DNA of 64,000 nucleotides from Aquisalinus flavus. Its GTDB lineage: Bacteria > Pseudomonadota > Alphaproteobacteria > Caulobacterales > Parvularculaceae. The position numbers and the translations under genes are program-made. The notes under the pieces are model-generated. The model did no database searches. It worked only from the letters and a program-made list of their open reading frames with translations, and was not told the origin of the DNA. Location: the NCBI RefSeq assembly GCF_022559625.1, contig NZ_CP042288.1:1450409-1514408 (forward strand), in the 5' to 3' direction. Shown here piece after piece: positions 27,686 through 36,832 of this stretch (position 1 is the first letter of the stretch; each line of letters begins with the position of its first letter).

Positions 27686-28804
27686 CTACATTACGCCGAG
27701 GCTACGCACAGTCGCCATAGTCAGCCCCCCTGTGCCCAAATTTTCGCGCCGCTGATAGGCTTCGATCGCGTTCATCGTACCCGGCCCGAGAACACCGTCA
27801 ACGGCAACATCGTAGCCTTCGCGGCGCAAGGCGCTCTGAACGCGACGAATTACGTCCGGTGTTGTATTTGTCTCACACAGCACCTCACGCCAGACGAGCT
27901 TCTCGTCGCTGACCTTACGCTGCTTGGTCACGGTCTTGTAGGTCGCGGGAACCGGAATACGGCGTTCCGATGCCGGGGCGACTTCGCGACGGACACGAAC
28001 TGTGTCGTAGGTCGGCGGGATCGGCACGACACGGGTTGTTGCCGGCGTGTCCACGACGCGTTTGGTCACGGTGCGGGTCACGGCCGGGATCTGAACCTGC
28101 TCGGTTCGCGCCGGAGAGACCAGCACCTGTTTCTCGATGGTGTTGTACTCAGCCGGAACCTCGATCAGGCACATGATCTCGCCTGTCGGTGTGCCGCGAA
28201 CATCGGTAACCGTACCACCATGCATGGACTGGCCGATAATACCCTGCCCCTGAACCCATTTGGTATAGCCCTCGCGCACGAGAACGCGCTCGGTACGGGT
28301 CTCGTATCGGGCCGGGATCGTTGTCAGTTCGACGCGCGCCGGTTCGACGACGACCGTCTCGGTGACCATGCGATAGGTCGCTGGCATGACTTCGATACGC
28401 TCGCCACCCTCGCTGACGACAACCCGCTCTTCCGCCCACTCATATTGAGCCGGGATGATTTCGACCCGCTCGGAAGCCTCCTGGGCGAGCAACCGGTCGG
28501 AATAGGCTTCATACTCGGCCGGGATCAGGATGCGGGCATAGCATTCGCCGGGTTTTGCCGGGGGCAAATCGGCGTAGGTGCCGGTATTGTCGCTCGTCGA
28601 CAGGCTTGACTGCGTTTCAAGAGATGTTTGAAGGCTGGCATTCTGCTGGCGCAGGGCAGAATTCTGGCGTTCCAGCTCCGACATGCGCTCCGCCTCGACG
28701 GACGGCGCCGAAACCCCTGGCGCTGGCTCCATGGTGCTCTCGCATCCGGCCAGCAAAGCGGCGACGGCCAGCGGTGCGATAGCGTATTTGAATTTCTTCA
28801 TCAT
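27686..28804 (-). CDS. Repetitive lipoprotein with C-terminal peptidoglycan-binding domain
   Basis: 372 residues. A lipobox (AVAALLAGC, Cys21) is followed by a short coiled coil (about 38–66, MSELERQNSALRQQNASLQT) and about eight repeats of a motif like 'IPAxYxxxxxRVxVxPA' (for example TTIPARYETRTERVLVREG; VPIPPTYDTVRVRREVAPA). The last ~60 residues are a PG_binding_1 domain (IRRVQSALRREGYDVAVDGV, LGPGTMNAIEAYQRRENLG). It probably lies between the outer membrane, by its lipid, and peptidoglycan. The exact role is not known. Confidence 0.8.
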   Translation of the reverse strand: MMKKFKYAIAPLAVAALLAGCESTMEPAPGVSAPSVEAERMSELERQNSALRQQNASLQTSLETQSSLSTSDNTGTYADLPPAKPGECYARILIPAEYEAYSDRLLAQEASERVEIIPAQYEWAEERVVVSEGGERIEVMPATYRMVTETVVVEPARVELTTIPARYETRTERVLVREGYTKWVQGQGIIGQSMHGGTVTDVRGTPTGEIMCLIEVPAEYNTIEKQVLVSPARTEQVQIPAVTRTVTKRVVDTPATTRVVPIPPTYDTVRVRREVAPASERRIPVPATYKTVTKQRKVSDEKLVWREVLCETNTTPDVIRRVQSALRREGYDVAVDGVLGPGTMNAIEAYQRRENLGTGGLTMATVRSLGVM

Positions 28805-29056
28805 GATTTAAGACCCCACTATACTCTCCCCCGGATCAGGATGACCGGGACGAACAGGCAGCCATGACCCCGCCTGTTCAACCGGCATTAATTTGAATTA
28901 ACTATTTCAACCAGTCAAACGAAATAGCAAATTCCTGCCATAAAGACCTGATTTCGCACAACTTTATGGCGTTCTGTCCGCTTGATCCTCCCTTGCGTGG
29001 GGCAAAGATTGTTCGACCTGCCCATTCCCACTACATTCCCGCCAAAGGAGACCAGA

Positions 29057-30259
29057 ATGTCGGACAGCTTTCTATCCAGGATCAGCGACACGCTGAAGGA
29101 AATCGAGGATCAAGGCCTCTACAAGATCGAGCGCGAAATCACCTCACCGCAGTCGGCCGAGATCACCGTAAAGAAGGATGGTCAGGAAAAGCGGGTCCTC
29201 AATTTTTGCGCCAATAATTACCTCGGTCTTGCCGACCACCCGGCCCTGATCCGTGCTGCCCATGATGCTGCAGAAAGATACGGCTACGGCATGGCCTCCG
29301 TCCGGTTCATCTGCGGCACCCAGGACATCCACCGCGAACTTGAGCACACGATCGCCGACTTCCTTGGCTATGACGACTCGATCCTGTTCGCCGCCTGCTT
29401 CGATGCCAATGGCGGCGTGTTCGAGCCGCTGCTGACGGCTGACGATGCGATCATCTCGGACGAGTTGAACCATGCCTCGATCATCGACGGTGTCCGCCTG
29501 TGCAAGGCCAACCGCTATCGTTTCAGGAATAACGACGCAGACGACCTGGAAGCGCAGCTGAAACAGGCCGATGCCGATGGCGCCCGCACCAAGCTCGTGG
29601 TTACCGATGGCGTCTTTTCCATGGACGGCTACATCGCCAATCTCGACCGTCTGTGCGAGATCGCCAAGAAATACGACGCCCTCGTCATGGTCGATGACTG
29701 CCACGCCACCGGCTTCATGGGCGAAGGCGGCCGCGGCACGCCGGAGCATCATGGCGTCATGGACAAGGTCGATATCCTGACCGGCACGCTTGGCAAAGCG
29801 CTGGGCGGTGCGATGGGCGGCTATATCTGTGCAGCCCAGCCGGTGATCGATCTGCTTCGCCAGCGCGCCCGCCCCTATCTGTTCTCCAACGCGCTGACGC
29901 CGTCTCTCGTCGGTGCCTCGATCAAGGCGATCGAGCTGGTGCGCGAGGGCGCCGACCTGCGCCGGCAGCTGTTCGAGAACGCTAGACAGTTCCGTACGGG
30001 GATGACCGACGCCGGGTTCGAATTGCTGCCGGGCGAGCATCCGATCATTCCGGTCATGCTGCACGACGCTGCCCTGTCGCAGAAAATGGCCAACCGGCTG
30101 TTCGAACTGGGCATCTATGTCACCGGGTTTTTCTATCCGGTCGTGCCCAAGGGCAAGGCGCGCATCCGCACGCAGATCTCTGCTGCCCATACGCCAGAGC
30201 AGATCGACCGCACCATCGACGCATTCACCACTGCCGGCAAGGAACTCGGCGTTATCTGA
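29057..30259 (+). CDS. kbl: Glycine C-acetyltransferase (2-amino-3-ketobutyrate CoA ligase)
   Basis: 400 residues from ATG 29057, which has AAAGGAG in front; the frame is open 25 codons further up, but that start has no ribosome site. A PLP enzyme of the alpha-oxoamine synthase group: [48 protein letters not shown] and the PLP Lys in [15 protein letters not shown]. It splits 2-amino-3-ketobutyrate with CoA into glycine and acetyl-CoA. tdh follows after 10 nt, so the pair degrades threonine. Confidence 0.96.
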   Translation: MSDSFLSRISDTLKEIEDQGLYKIEREITSPQSAEITVKKDGQEKRVLNFCANNYLGLADHPALIRAAHDAAERYGYGMASVRFICGTQDIHRELEHTIADFLGYDDSILFAACFDANGGVFEPLLTADDAIISDELNHASIIDGVRLCKANRYRFRNNDADDLEAQLKQADADGARTKLVVTDGVFSMDGYIANLDRLCEIAKKYDALVMVDDCHATGFMGEGGRGTPEHHGVMDKVDILTGTLGKALGGAMGGYICAAQPVIDLLRQRARPYLFSNALTPSLVGASIKAIELVREGADLRRQLFENARQFRTGMTDAGFELLPGEHPIIPVMLHDAALSQKMANRLFELGIYVTGFFYPVVPKGKARIRTQISAAHTPEQIDRTIDAFTTAGKELGVI

Positions 30260-30269
30260 GGATCAATCC

Positions 30270-31298
30270 ATGAAGTCTCTCGTCAAGTCGAAGCCAGAGC
30301 AAGGCATCTGGCTGGAGGAGGTCAAGGCGCCGACGGTCGGGCACAATGACGTGCTGATCAAGGTGAGAAAAGCCGCGATCTGCGGCACAGACATCCACAT
30401 CTACAACTGGGATGAATGGGCGCAGAACACCATTCCGGTACCGATGACGGTCGGCCATGAATTCATGGGCGAGATCGTCGAGCTCGGCTCCGAGGTGAAG
30501 GGCCTCTCCATCGGCGACCGCGTCTCTGCCGAAGGACATATCACCTGCGGCCATTGCCGCAATTGCCGCGCCGGCAAGCGTCACCTATGCCGCAACACCG
30601 TCGGTATCGGCGTGTCGCGGGCCGGGGCGTTCGCCGATTACATTTCGGTGCCGGCGATCAATATCTACAAGCTGCCCGATGCGGTGACGGATGATCTCGG
30701 CGCAATCCTCGATCCTTTCGGCAATGCCGTGCATACCGCCCTGACCTATGATCTCGTCGGCGAGGATGTGCTGATCACCGGTGCCGGCCCCATCGGGGCC
30801 ATGGCCGCCGCCGTCGCAGCCCATGTTGGCGCACGGAATATCGTCATCACCGACGTGAACGACTATCGCCTCGGTCTGGCAAAGACCATGGGGGCAACCC
30901 GAACCGTCAATGTCGCCAAGGAAAACCTGCGCGATGTGATGTCCGAACTCGGCATGACCGAGGGCTTCGACGTCGGTCTTGAAATGTCAGGCGTGCCATC
31001 GGCTTTCCAGTCCATGCTCGACACGATGAATCATGGCGGTCATGTCGCCCTGCTCGGCATTCTGCCCAAGGGAGCAGGCATCGACTGGGACAAGGTCATC
31101 TTCAAGGGTCTGCAGGTCCAGGGCATTTATGGCCGGCGCATGTTCGAGACCTGGTACAAGATGGGTGCCCTGCTCCAGAGCGGCCTCAATCTGAAGCCGA
31201 TCATCACCCATCACGTGACGGCGGATGAGTTCCAGAAGGGTTTCGACGTCATGCGCTCCGGCCAGTCCGGCAAGGTCGTGATCGACTGGGCGGCGTGA
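30270..31298 (+). CDS. tdh: L-threonine 3-dehydrogenase
   Basis: 342 residues from ATG 30270. A zinc medium-chain dehydrogenase: catalytic zinc ligands in [15 protein letters not shown] and TVGHEFMGE, structural zinc [18 protein letters not shown] site [20 protein letters not shown]. It oxidises L-threonine to 2-amino-3-ketobutyrate, which Kbl cleaves. Kbl and Tdh are thought to channel the unstable intermediate. A tandem hairpin repeat lies after the stop. Confidence 0.96.
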   Translation: MKSLVKSKPEQGIWLEEVKAPTVGHNDVLIKVRKAAICGTDIHIYNWDEWAQNTIPVPMTVGHEFMGEIVELGSEVKGLSIGDRVSAEGHITCGHCRNCRAGKRHLCRNTVGIGVSRAGAFADYISVPAINIYKLPDAVTDDLGAILDPFGNAVHTALTYDLVGEDVLITGAGPIGAMAAAVAAHVGARNIVITDVNDYRLGLAKTMGATRTVNVAKENLRDVMSELGMTEGFDVGLEMSGVPSAFQSMLDTMNHGGHVALLGILPKGAGIDWDKVIFKGLQVQGIYGRRMFETWYKMGALLQSGLNLKPIITHHVTADEFQKGFDVMRSGQSGKVVIDWAA

Positions 31299-31310
31299 TG
31301 CAGGCGGCCT

Positions 31311-31409
31311 AAAGCGTTTCCCGGTGAAGTGGAAACCGGTTCACCGTCAGGAAACGCGACAAACAAGGAGTCTGGGTCGTTTCCGCGTTTCCACAGAATG
31401 CTGAAACGA
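31311..31409. repeat. Two stacked intergenic palindromes after tdh
   Basis: First: nested arms GCGTTTCC/GGAAACGC and CGGTGAA/TTCACCG over 31314–31357. Second: TCGTTTC (31377–31383) with GAAACGA (31403–31409). The GGTGAA/GAAACC vocabulary is that of dispersed palindromic repeats seen in alphaproteobacteria. It may stop transcription of both converging genes. Confidence 0.7.
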
Positions 31410-31410
31410 T

Positions 31411-31917
31411 CTAGCTGCCCGTAAGCCTTTTCTTCAGCACATCGCGCGCTTCGTTCAACTTGGCCGCAAGATAATCCGTACCGCCACGGTCGGGATGCAG
31501 CTGGCCGATGAGGCGTTTGTAAGCGATATCAACCTCTTCGACGCTCGCCCCTTCTTTCAGGCCGAGGACCGAATAGGCCTCGGTCGGCTCCATGGCGCTG
31601 CTGCGCGGGCGCCAGTCGGTCTGCTGGCTGCCACCCTGAGATGGCTTCGTATCCTCACGTAGATCGTCATTGTCGAGCAGCGCTTCCCGGATACGATCCA
31701 TGATGATGAGGCCGACGCCGATGACACCGAGGATCAAGGCAAAGGGAATGATCTTGAGATACAACGCGATAAGGATCAGGGCGAAAATGAAGACACCCTG
31801 ATAAAGCCGTTGCGTCCGGCGTGGACGGGGCAATTTGATGCCAAAATGGTCTGTATAGCGCGGCGGCAACAGGAAGATGCCGGATATGGCGGCGATGATG
31901 ATCAATATGGCCAGCAC
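31411..31917 (-). CDS. Membrane-anchored J-domain (DnaJ-like) protein
   Basis: 168 residues. Two or three N-terminal hydrophobic segments (MLAILIIIAAISGIFLL; VFIFALILIALYLKIIPFAL) with a cytoplasmic C-terminal J domain (about 112–165: EAYSVLGLKEGASVEEVDIA, HPD in QLHPDRGG). The layout resembles Tim14/Pam18-type proteins of alphaproteobacteria, which recruit a DnaK at the membrane. The client is unknown. It converges with tdh. Confidence 0.9.
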   Translation of the reverse strand: MLAILIIIAAISGIFLLPPRYTDHFGIKLPRPRRTQRLYQGVFIFALILIALYLKIIPFALILGVIGVGLIIMDRIREALLDNDDLREDTKPSQGGSQQTDWRPRSSAMEPTEAYSVLGLKEGASVEEVDIAYKRLIGQLHPDRGGTDYLAAKLNEARDVLKKRLTGS

Positions 31918-32037
31918 GGACTACCCTCGATTTCGTGACAATCATCATCGGACCAGTGACGGTCACGTGTAAAGCCCGTTCCCGCCAAATCACATCTTCC
32001 AGGTCCGGCTCGGGCTCGGGGAGTCAGTCTCAGGCTG

Positions 32038-32970
32038 TCAGGCGACCTTTTTCAGACCGCGCTTGTCCGGCAGGTTGAGCGAGGCAAGAAAGGTACGGAT
32101 CTCGAACCGCGCGGTCACATGGCTCATCGATGTCATGGAGCGTGGCACACCATCGGCACCAAGATCGAGCAGCGTCAGGCCCATCGGGAACAGTTCGCGA
32201 TAGATCACCCGTTCGCCGAAGCCCTTGGACAGCCTGAAGCCGATCCGCTTCGACAACTGGTCGAGCATCTTGCCGACGCGCTTCTTGTTATTGGCGTTGA
32301 CCGCGCCCATCCGGTTACGCATCACCACCCAGTCGATGCCGCCCATGATGCCTGCGCGGGCGCGGGTCTGGCGTGCTTCCCAGACCATTTCGGCATAAAG
32401 GCTCGGCCCTTCGATCTCGCCCGTATTGCTATCGATCCGGGCAAGCAGATCAAAGTCGACGAAACTGTCATTCATTGGCGTGACGATCGTATCGGCATGG
32501 GCATGCGCCAGCCTGGAAAGATGGGTATCGGCACCCGGGCAGTCGATCACGAGGAAGTCGCAGCGCGCAAACTTCATCAGGATATCCTGGAAGCCCCTTG
32601 TTTCGGCTGAATAAGCCTGCTCACGGCTGTCGAGTTTGCTGAAGGGTGGCGGCAGGATTAGCGGCACAGGCAACGCGGCGTGGTCTACCTCGTTCTGGAT
32701 CCCCCATTTAACCCGGTTCTCCAGATAGCGAGACAGGCTCTTCTGCCGGATATCGAGATCGAGCGCACCAACTTCATACCCTGCCTTCATCAGCGATATG
32801 ATGAGGTGCATGGCCGCCGTCGTCTTTCCGGAGCCGCCCTTTTCATTGCCAATGACAATCACATGGGTCTCGGCCTGCTGGTCCGCACCCATCCGGGAGT
32901 CCTCGCTCTCGGACCCGGCGGGCCTGTCTTCGGGCGTGTAATCCGGCACGGATCTGAACGGGTTGGACAT
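32038..32970 (-). CDS. mipZ: Division-plane positioning ATPase MipZ
   Basis: 310 residues. A ParA/MinD-type ATPase with deviant Walker A (GNEKGGSGKTTAAMH), a switch-I-like LDLDIRQKSLSRYLENR and Walker B (FLVIDCPGAD). The sequence LFPMGLTLLDL and the domain length match MipZ of Caulobacterales, which makes a gradient from the poles with ParB and blocks FtsZ assembly away from midcell. The N-terminal ~35 residues are an extra acidic stretch; a start at MGADQQ (residue 27) is possible. Confidence 0.93.
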   Translation of the reverse strand: MSNPFRSVPDYTPEDRPAGSESEDSRMGADQQAETHVIVIGNEKGGSGKTTAAMHLIISLMKAGYEVGALDLDIRQKSLSRYLENRVKWGIQNEVDHAALPVPLILPPPFSKLDSREQAYSAETRGFQDILMKFARCDFLVIDCPGADTHLSRLAHAHADTIVTPMNDSFVDFDLLARIDSNTGEIEGPSLYAEMVWEARQTRARAGIMGGIDWVVMRNRMGAVNANNKKRVGKMLDQLSKRIGFRLSKGFGERVIYRELFPMGLTLLDLGADGVPRSMTSMSHVTARFEIRTFLASLNLPDKRGLKKVA

Positions 32971-33085
32971 TATTGAGTACCGATCTGGCTTGGACGCGAC
33001 TGTAGTGCAGGCAACGCTGCACGGTATTCAGATTACGTTGATTCACGAGTCCGGAAGTTATTTTAGGTAACTCGCGGGGGGATCG

Positions 33086-34102
33086 TCAGAGTGGATCGCC
33101 ATCGAACGCCATGACGGCGCAATAGTCGCCGCCAGACTTGATCCTTTCGCAGAGCGATATTGCCTCCTCGCGCGTGGCCAGCGGCCCGGCCTTGAGCCGG
33201 TAGTGCAGGCCGAGCCCGGGAATATCCGCCGCAGCAATTCGCGGCTCCAGCAGGCCAAGCTCCTCGGTGTTACGGCCAAGCAGGACATCCCACCCCGAAT
33301 AGGCGTTATCGATGACGCGATAGGACGCGAGATGCAGACCATACAGCCCGCCAGCTGTCGGCCTCGCTGCCTCACTGCTCGCGGGGCGCCGTTCCGGCGT
33401 GGCGGCTGCTTGAGTCTCGCCATAAACAGGCAGCCCATCACTGCCGCGCCGGGGCGACGCATTGCGGCTGCCATAGGACGGCGTGGAAACCGGGGCCTCG
33501 GGAATTTCCGGCTCGCCGCCATATGCCGATCCGGTGACCGGCTGGGCGGTTGCAGCACGCTGAGGCATTGGCGGTGTCGCCCCAGCATCGGCATAGCCGG
33601 GATCGGCACTCGCGGGCGTCTGGCCGGGATATTGTCGCGGCCGGGACGGCATCACTGCCCCGTCGGTGACGATCAGCCCATCTTGCTCGGCACGGCGCAG
33701 ATCATCGATGCTGGCGCTGTCTTCCTGCACACTCTCCCAGTAGTCGGGATATTGGCTGTCATAGCGCGGCGTCGATGTGTAGGGCGCGGCGGGAACCCCC
33801 GGCGCCGTGCCGCCTTGCGTCGCATACCGCTGAGCAGGGTCAGCTGCTGGCGCCGTTTCACCGGTATAGGAGCCCGATTCCCCATACGGATCTTGCCCAT
33901 ACGGATCTGGCGTCGACCGCGCTGTTCCCTGCAACGACGGTTTGCTGACCGATGCACTGACCGGTTCGCCCGGTGCCGCGGGCAGGTCATCGCTGAAGGA
34001 CTCGCAGGCCGTCAGGACCACACCCGACGCGATCATGATGACCATCCCTGCCCGGTGCATGACAGCGGGGCCGATAGCGGTTGGGTAGCGGTTCATCTTC
34101 AT
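33086..34102 (-). CDS. SPOR-domain lipoprotein
   Basis: 338 residues. Signal and lipobox (GVVLTAC, Cys33), then a long Pro/Ser/Tyr-rich disordered region (about 45–250) with many PYG and PAxP pieces, and a C-terminal SPOR domain (about 254–338: YGLHLASYRVIDNAYSGWDV, YRLKAGPLATREEAISLCER, YCAVMAFDGDPL). SPOR domains bind glycan strands stripped of stem peptides at the division septum. Lying next to mipZ fits a role in division or septal wall work; this is inference. Confidence 0.87.
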   Translation of the reverse strand: MKMNRYPTAIGPAVMHRAGMVIMIASGVVLTACESFSDDLPAAPGEPVSASVSKPSLQGTARSTPDPYGQDPYGESGSYTGETAPAADPAQRYATQGGTAPGVPAAPYTSTPRYDSQYPDYWESVQEDSASIDDLRRAEQDGLIVTDGAVMPSRPRQYPGQTPASADPGYADAGATPPMPQRAATAQPVTGSAYGGEPEIPEAPVSTPSYGSRNASPRRGSDGLPVYGETQAAATPERRPASSEAARPTAGGLYGLHLASYRVIDNAYSGWDVLLGRNTEELGLLEPRIAAADIPGLGLHYRLKAGPLATREEAISLCERIKSGGDYCAVMAFDGDPL

Positions 34103-34154
34103 CTATATCATCCGTCAGCCGCAGCGGTTCGTCTCAAAATCCCGGAACACGACT

Positions 34155-35048
34155 ATGTCAGAGCAAGTAGAGAACGATTCTATCCCCGACAGCACGCAAA
34201 CGGTAGCGGGCTTGCGCGCCCATATCGCGATGTGGCGAGCCCGAGGTGAAACCATTGCCCTGGTGCCGACCATGGGCGCCCTGCATGATGGGCATCTTTC
34301 CCTTGTTCGCCTCGGCAAGCAACGGGCTGATCGCTGCGTTGCTTCCATCTTCGTCAATCCGAAACAGTTTGCTGCCCATGAAGATCTCGGCACTTATCCG
34401 CGCCGGGAGGACGAGGACCTGAAAATGCTGGCCGATGCCGGATGCGATCTCGTCTTCCTGCCCCAGCCAGCGGAAATGTACCCGGATGGTTTCGCGACAT
34501 CGGTCAGGATCGAAGGGCTGTCGGAGCCACTGGACGGCCAGTCCCGACCGCATTTCTTTGGCGGCGTCGCCACGGTCGTCACCAAACTGCTCAATCAGGT
34601 CCGGGCTGACATCGCGATCTTCGGCGAGAAGGATTATCAGCAGCTGCTCATTATCCGCCGCCTCAATGCCGATCTCGATATCGGTACGGAGATTATCGGC
34701 GGGCCGATCGTGCGCGAGGAAGACGGCCTCGCCATGTCGTCCCGCAACGCCTATCTTTCGTCCGTGGAGAGACGGATCGCCGGGCAGCTCAACAAGGTGC
34801 TGCGCCAGACAGCTCTCAAGATCGCCCAGGGCGGCGATGTGCTCGGCTCGATTGAGGACGGTCACGCCCTGCTGAAACATGCCGGATTCAGTACGATAGA
34901 TTATCTGGAGGCGCGATCTGGCAAGGACCTGACCCTGCTCGGCCCCGGCAAGCTGACACCTGAAGACCAGGAGCACGCCCGGGTGTTCGTCGCCGCAATG
35001 CTTGGCCGGACGCGACTGATCGACAATATGAAGGTCACGGACGTCTGA
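34155..35048 (+). CDS. panC: Pantoate–beta-alanine ligase
   Basis: 297 residues. The nucleotidylyltransferase signature VPTMGALHDGHLSLV (HIGH-like), IFVNPKQFAAHEDLGTYPR, IFGEKDYQQLLIIRR and MSSRNAYLS. It joins pantoate and beta-alanine with ATP to give pantothenate. Another step of the CoA pathway, coaX, lies in the window at 41,713, so pantothenate synthesis and phosphorylation are both present. Confidence 0.96.
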   Translation: MSEQVENDSIPDSTQTVAGLRAHIAMWRARGETIALVPTMGALHDGHLSLVRLGKQRADRCVASIFVNPKQFAAHEDLGTYPRREDEDLKMLADAGCDLVFLPQPAEMYPDGFATSVRIEGLSEPLDGQSRPHFFGGVATVVTKLLNQVRADIAIFGEKDYQQLLIIRRLNADLDIGTEIIGGPIVREEDGLAMSSRNAYLSSVERRIAGQLNKVLRQTALKIAQGGDVLGSIEDGHALLKHAGFSTIDYLEARSGKDLTLLGPGKLTPEDQEHARVFVAAMLGRTRLIDNMKVTDV

Positions 35049-35052
35049 AGCG

Positions 35053-35481
35053 TCAGATCAGCCCCAATTCCGCGAGATCCCGGGCCAGTTCCGGCTCCAT
35101 CTTCTGCTCGTCGGCGCTGAGGTCGCGCGGCGCCTCGTCCGCTTTGAGATAGCGCCAGCCCTGAAACGGTCGATGCGGCCGCGGGTCAACCCGGATCAGG
35201 TCCGGCTCGAGCAGGATCCGGCAATAACGCACGCCGTCAGCAGAGACATATTCCTCGAACCCGGCAATGGTCTGGCGTACGCAGATCATTCCCTTGATGA
35301 TCCAGTAAATGGACCCGCCCTTTTGCAGGTCAGCCTCTTTCTTGGGCCACATTCGGGTCGTGTGCTGATACAAGGGCACGTCACCTGCCTTGCGGCGCTG
35401 GGCAACGATGCGATCTACGTAACGGGACAGATCGTCGATGCTGTCGGCACCAACGCACAGTTTTCTTAAATGAATGGTCAA
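35053..35481 (-). CDS. DUF1489 family protein
   Basis: 142 residues, the normal family length. Characteristic pieces: HLRKLCVGADSIDDLSRYVD, QHTTRMWPKKEADLQKGGSI, YWIIKGMICVRQTIAGFE and PFQGWRYLKADEAPRDL. A conserved alphaproteobacterial protein of unknown function. It converges with panC (4 nt between stops) and lies 10 nt from the lysozyme gene upstream, so it may share that gene's transcript. Confidence 0.88.
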   Translation of the reverse strand: MTIHLRKLCVGADSIDDLSRYVDRIVAQRRKAGDVPLYQHTTRMWPKKEADLQKGGSIYWIIKGMICVRQTIAGFEEYVSADGVRYCRILLEPDLIRVDPRPHRPFQGWRYLKADEAPRDLSADEQKMEPELARDLAELGLI

Positions 35482-35491
35482 TGGTTCGCGG

Positions 35492-36469
35492 TCAGCTCTG
35501 CAGGGTTACGCGGGCGACTTCCTTCGCCCGACGCTTTTTAAGGTCGTGGCGTGCGGCCCGTTTTACAAGCACATAAAGGATGAAGTAGCACATTGCCGCA
35601 CCGATGGCGGCGAGCCAGGCCGGCATGTTGTCGAGCAGAAGCGCCAGACGGTCCGGACCAAGCCCGAGCGCCTGGGCAACAGATGGCCAGCGCAGGCCGA
35701 GCATCAGGGCCGCGCCCAGAATGGTCAGCGTGAAAGCAAGAATGCCGGCGAGCGCGGCACCGATGGTAACGCCGATATCTTCGCGCTCTTCCGCCTTGGT
35801 GATGATCATCTTGGACGGATCGCCGGACAGGCTCTGCGAGGCGGCGAACAATGCCCGGATCCGCGACGCCTGCTCCTCCTCCGACAGTTCCTGGGACCTG
35901 CGGTCGCGGAATTCGTCGAAATCGACCAGTGGCGTGGCTTTCAGTTCTTCATCGGAAAGAAGCGCACCGTCGCATTCCGGCGCCGGAGCGACATCGGAGG
36001 TCGGCACGACAAGCGAGGCATCCGTCGGCATCAGGAACAGCGACTTCTCGGCAGCCCGGCGGCGAACCAGGCCGTCAAGGGTGACGAGTTCGCCATTGAC
36101 CTTGGCCTTGGTCCATTTCTCGATAGCTTCAGCCGCGCCCAGCTTGTCGCCGGCATTCAGTTTGCGCAGGACTGTCGAGCGCCTGAAATTCTCTTCGCCG
36201 ATATTGAATATCAGCGAGACCAGCGCGTCGTGCTCGTTCTGGTTCAGCGGCGCACGCACCGTGCTGCTGATCACCTGTTCGAGCGGCTTGACGTCATCCT
36301 TCAACAGACGAATGGCATCCCCCTCGGTCACGCTCATGCCATGGCGCGCTGTCGAGCGGTGGCCGTAACCTACCGACCATTCCTGGCTCGGTGTATACTG
36401 GGCAGACATGCGCAGGCCCTCATAGGCCTTGATGAGATTCAGACCAGTCTCCCCGATACTATTGGCCAT
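35492..36469 (-). CDS. GH24 lysozyme with C-terminal membrane segments
   Basis: 325 residues. The N-terminal ~150 residues are a T4-type lysozyme domain: catalytic Glu in LIKAYEGLR, then YTPSQEWSVGYGHRSTARHG and LNQNEHDALVSLIFNIGEEN. No signal peptide precedes it. A charged linker (about 150–225) leads to two hydrophobic segments (about 228–250, GVTIGAALAGILAFTLTILG, and 276–296) and a basic tail. Such a protein could be a prophage-derived enzyme turned into a host protein, held at the inner membrane. No other phage genes are nearby. Confidence 0.85.
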   Translation of the reverse strand: MANSIGETGLNLIKAYEGLRMSAQYTPSQEWSVGYGHRSTARHGMSVTEGDAIRLLKDDVKPLEQVISSTVRAPLNQNEHDALVSLIFNIGEENFRRSTVLRKLNAGDKLGAAEAIEKWTKAKVNGELVTLDGLVRRRAAEKSLFLMPTDASLVVPTSDVAPAPECDGALLSDEELKATPLVDFDEFRDRRSQELSEEEQASRIRALFAASQSLSGDPSKMIITKAEEREDIGVTIGAALAGILAFTLTILGAALMLGLRWPSVAQALGLGPDRLALLLDNMPAWLAAIGAAMCYFILYVLVKRAARHDLKKRRAKEVARVTLQS

Positions 36470-36832
36470 AGCTATCCCGTCCTTCGCACATCCACGACTT
36501 CTCCAAACTATAACCCCCGTTAAGGTTGGTTACCAAGTTGTTTTTATGAGACGGGTCAGGGGAATTTTCGATCATTGGTCCCGAGATTGCAGAACTCGTC
36601 CTCAGGGCACCAGCGCTCTGCCCGGTTGGTTCTGTGCAATCGGAAACCCTCTTTAACTGTCTGGTTTTACTCCAAAACTCCGAAAATCCGGGCTTTTCTC
36701 ACATGCGGAGCATTCAACTGGCATCAGATTTGTGTGGTTACCAGAGAGTTTTCCATTTCTGGAGGACAGCTGCACCAATCCGGGACACTTCCGTCCCGTC
36801 AGTGGGTTAAAGGCAGCTGACAAGGTGAGAGT
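36470..36832. other. Gene-free divergent region
   Basis: 363 bp between the lysozyme gene (minus) and the acidic repetitive protein (plus). It must hold both promoters. A small palindrome GGTTACCAA around 36528 is the only structure I noted. No gene or RNA could be supported. Confidence 0.4.

Noticed and set aside
28885..28910. CtrA-type binding site
   Set aside because: TTAA...TTAAC is present, but the spacer is 6 nt, not the 7 nt expected.
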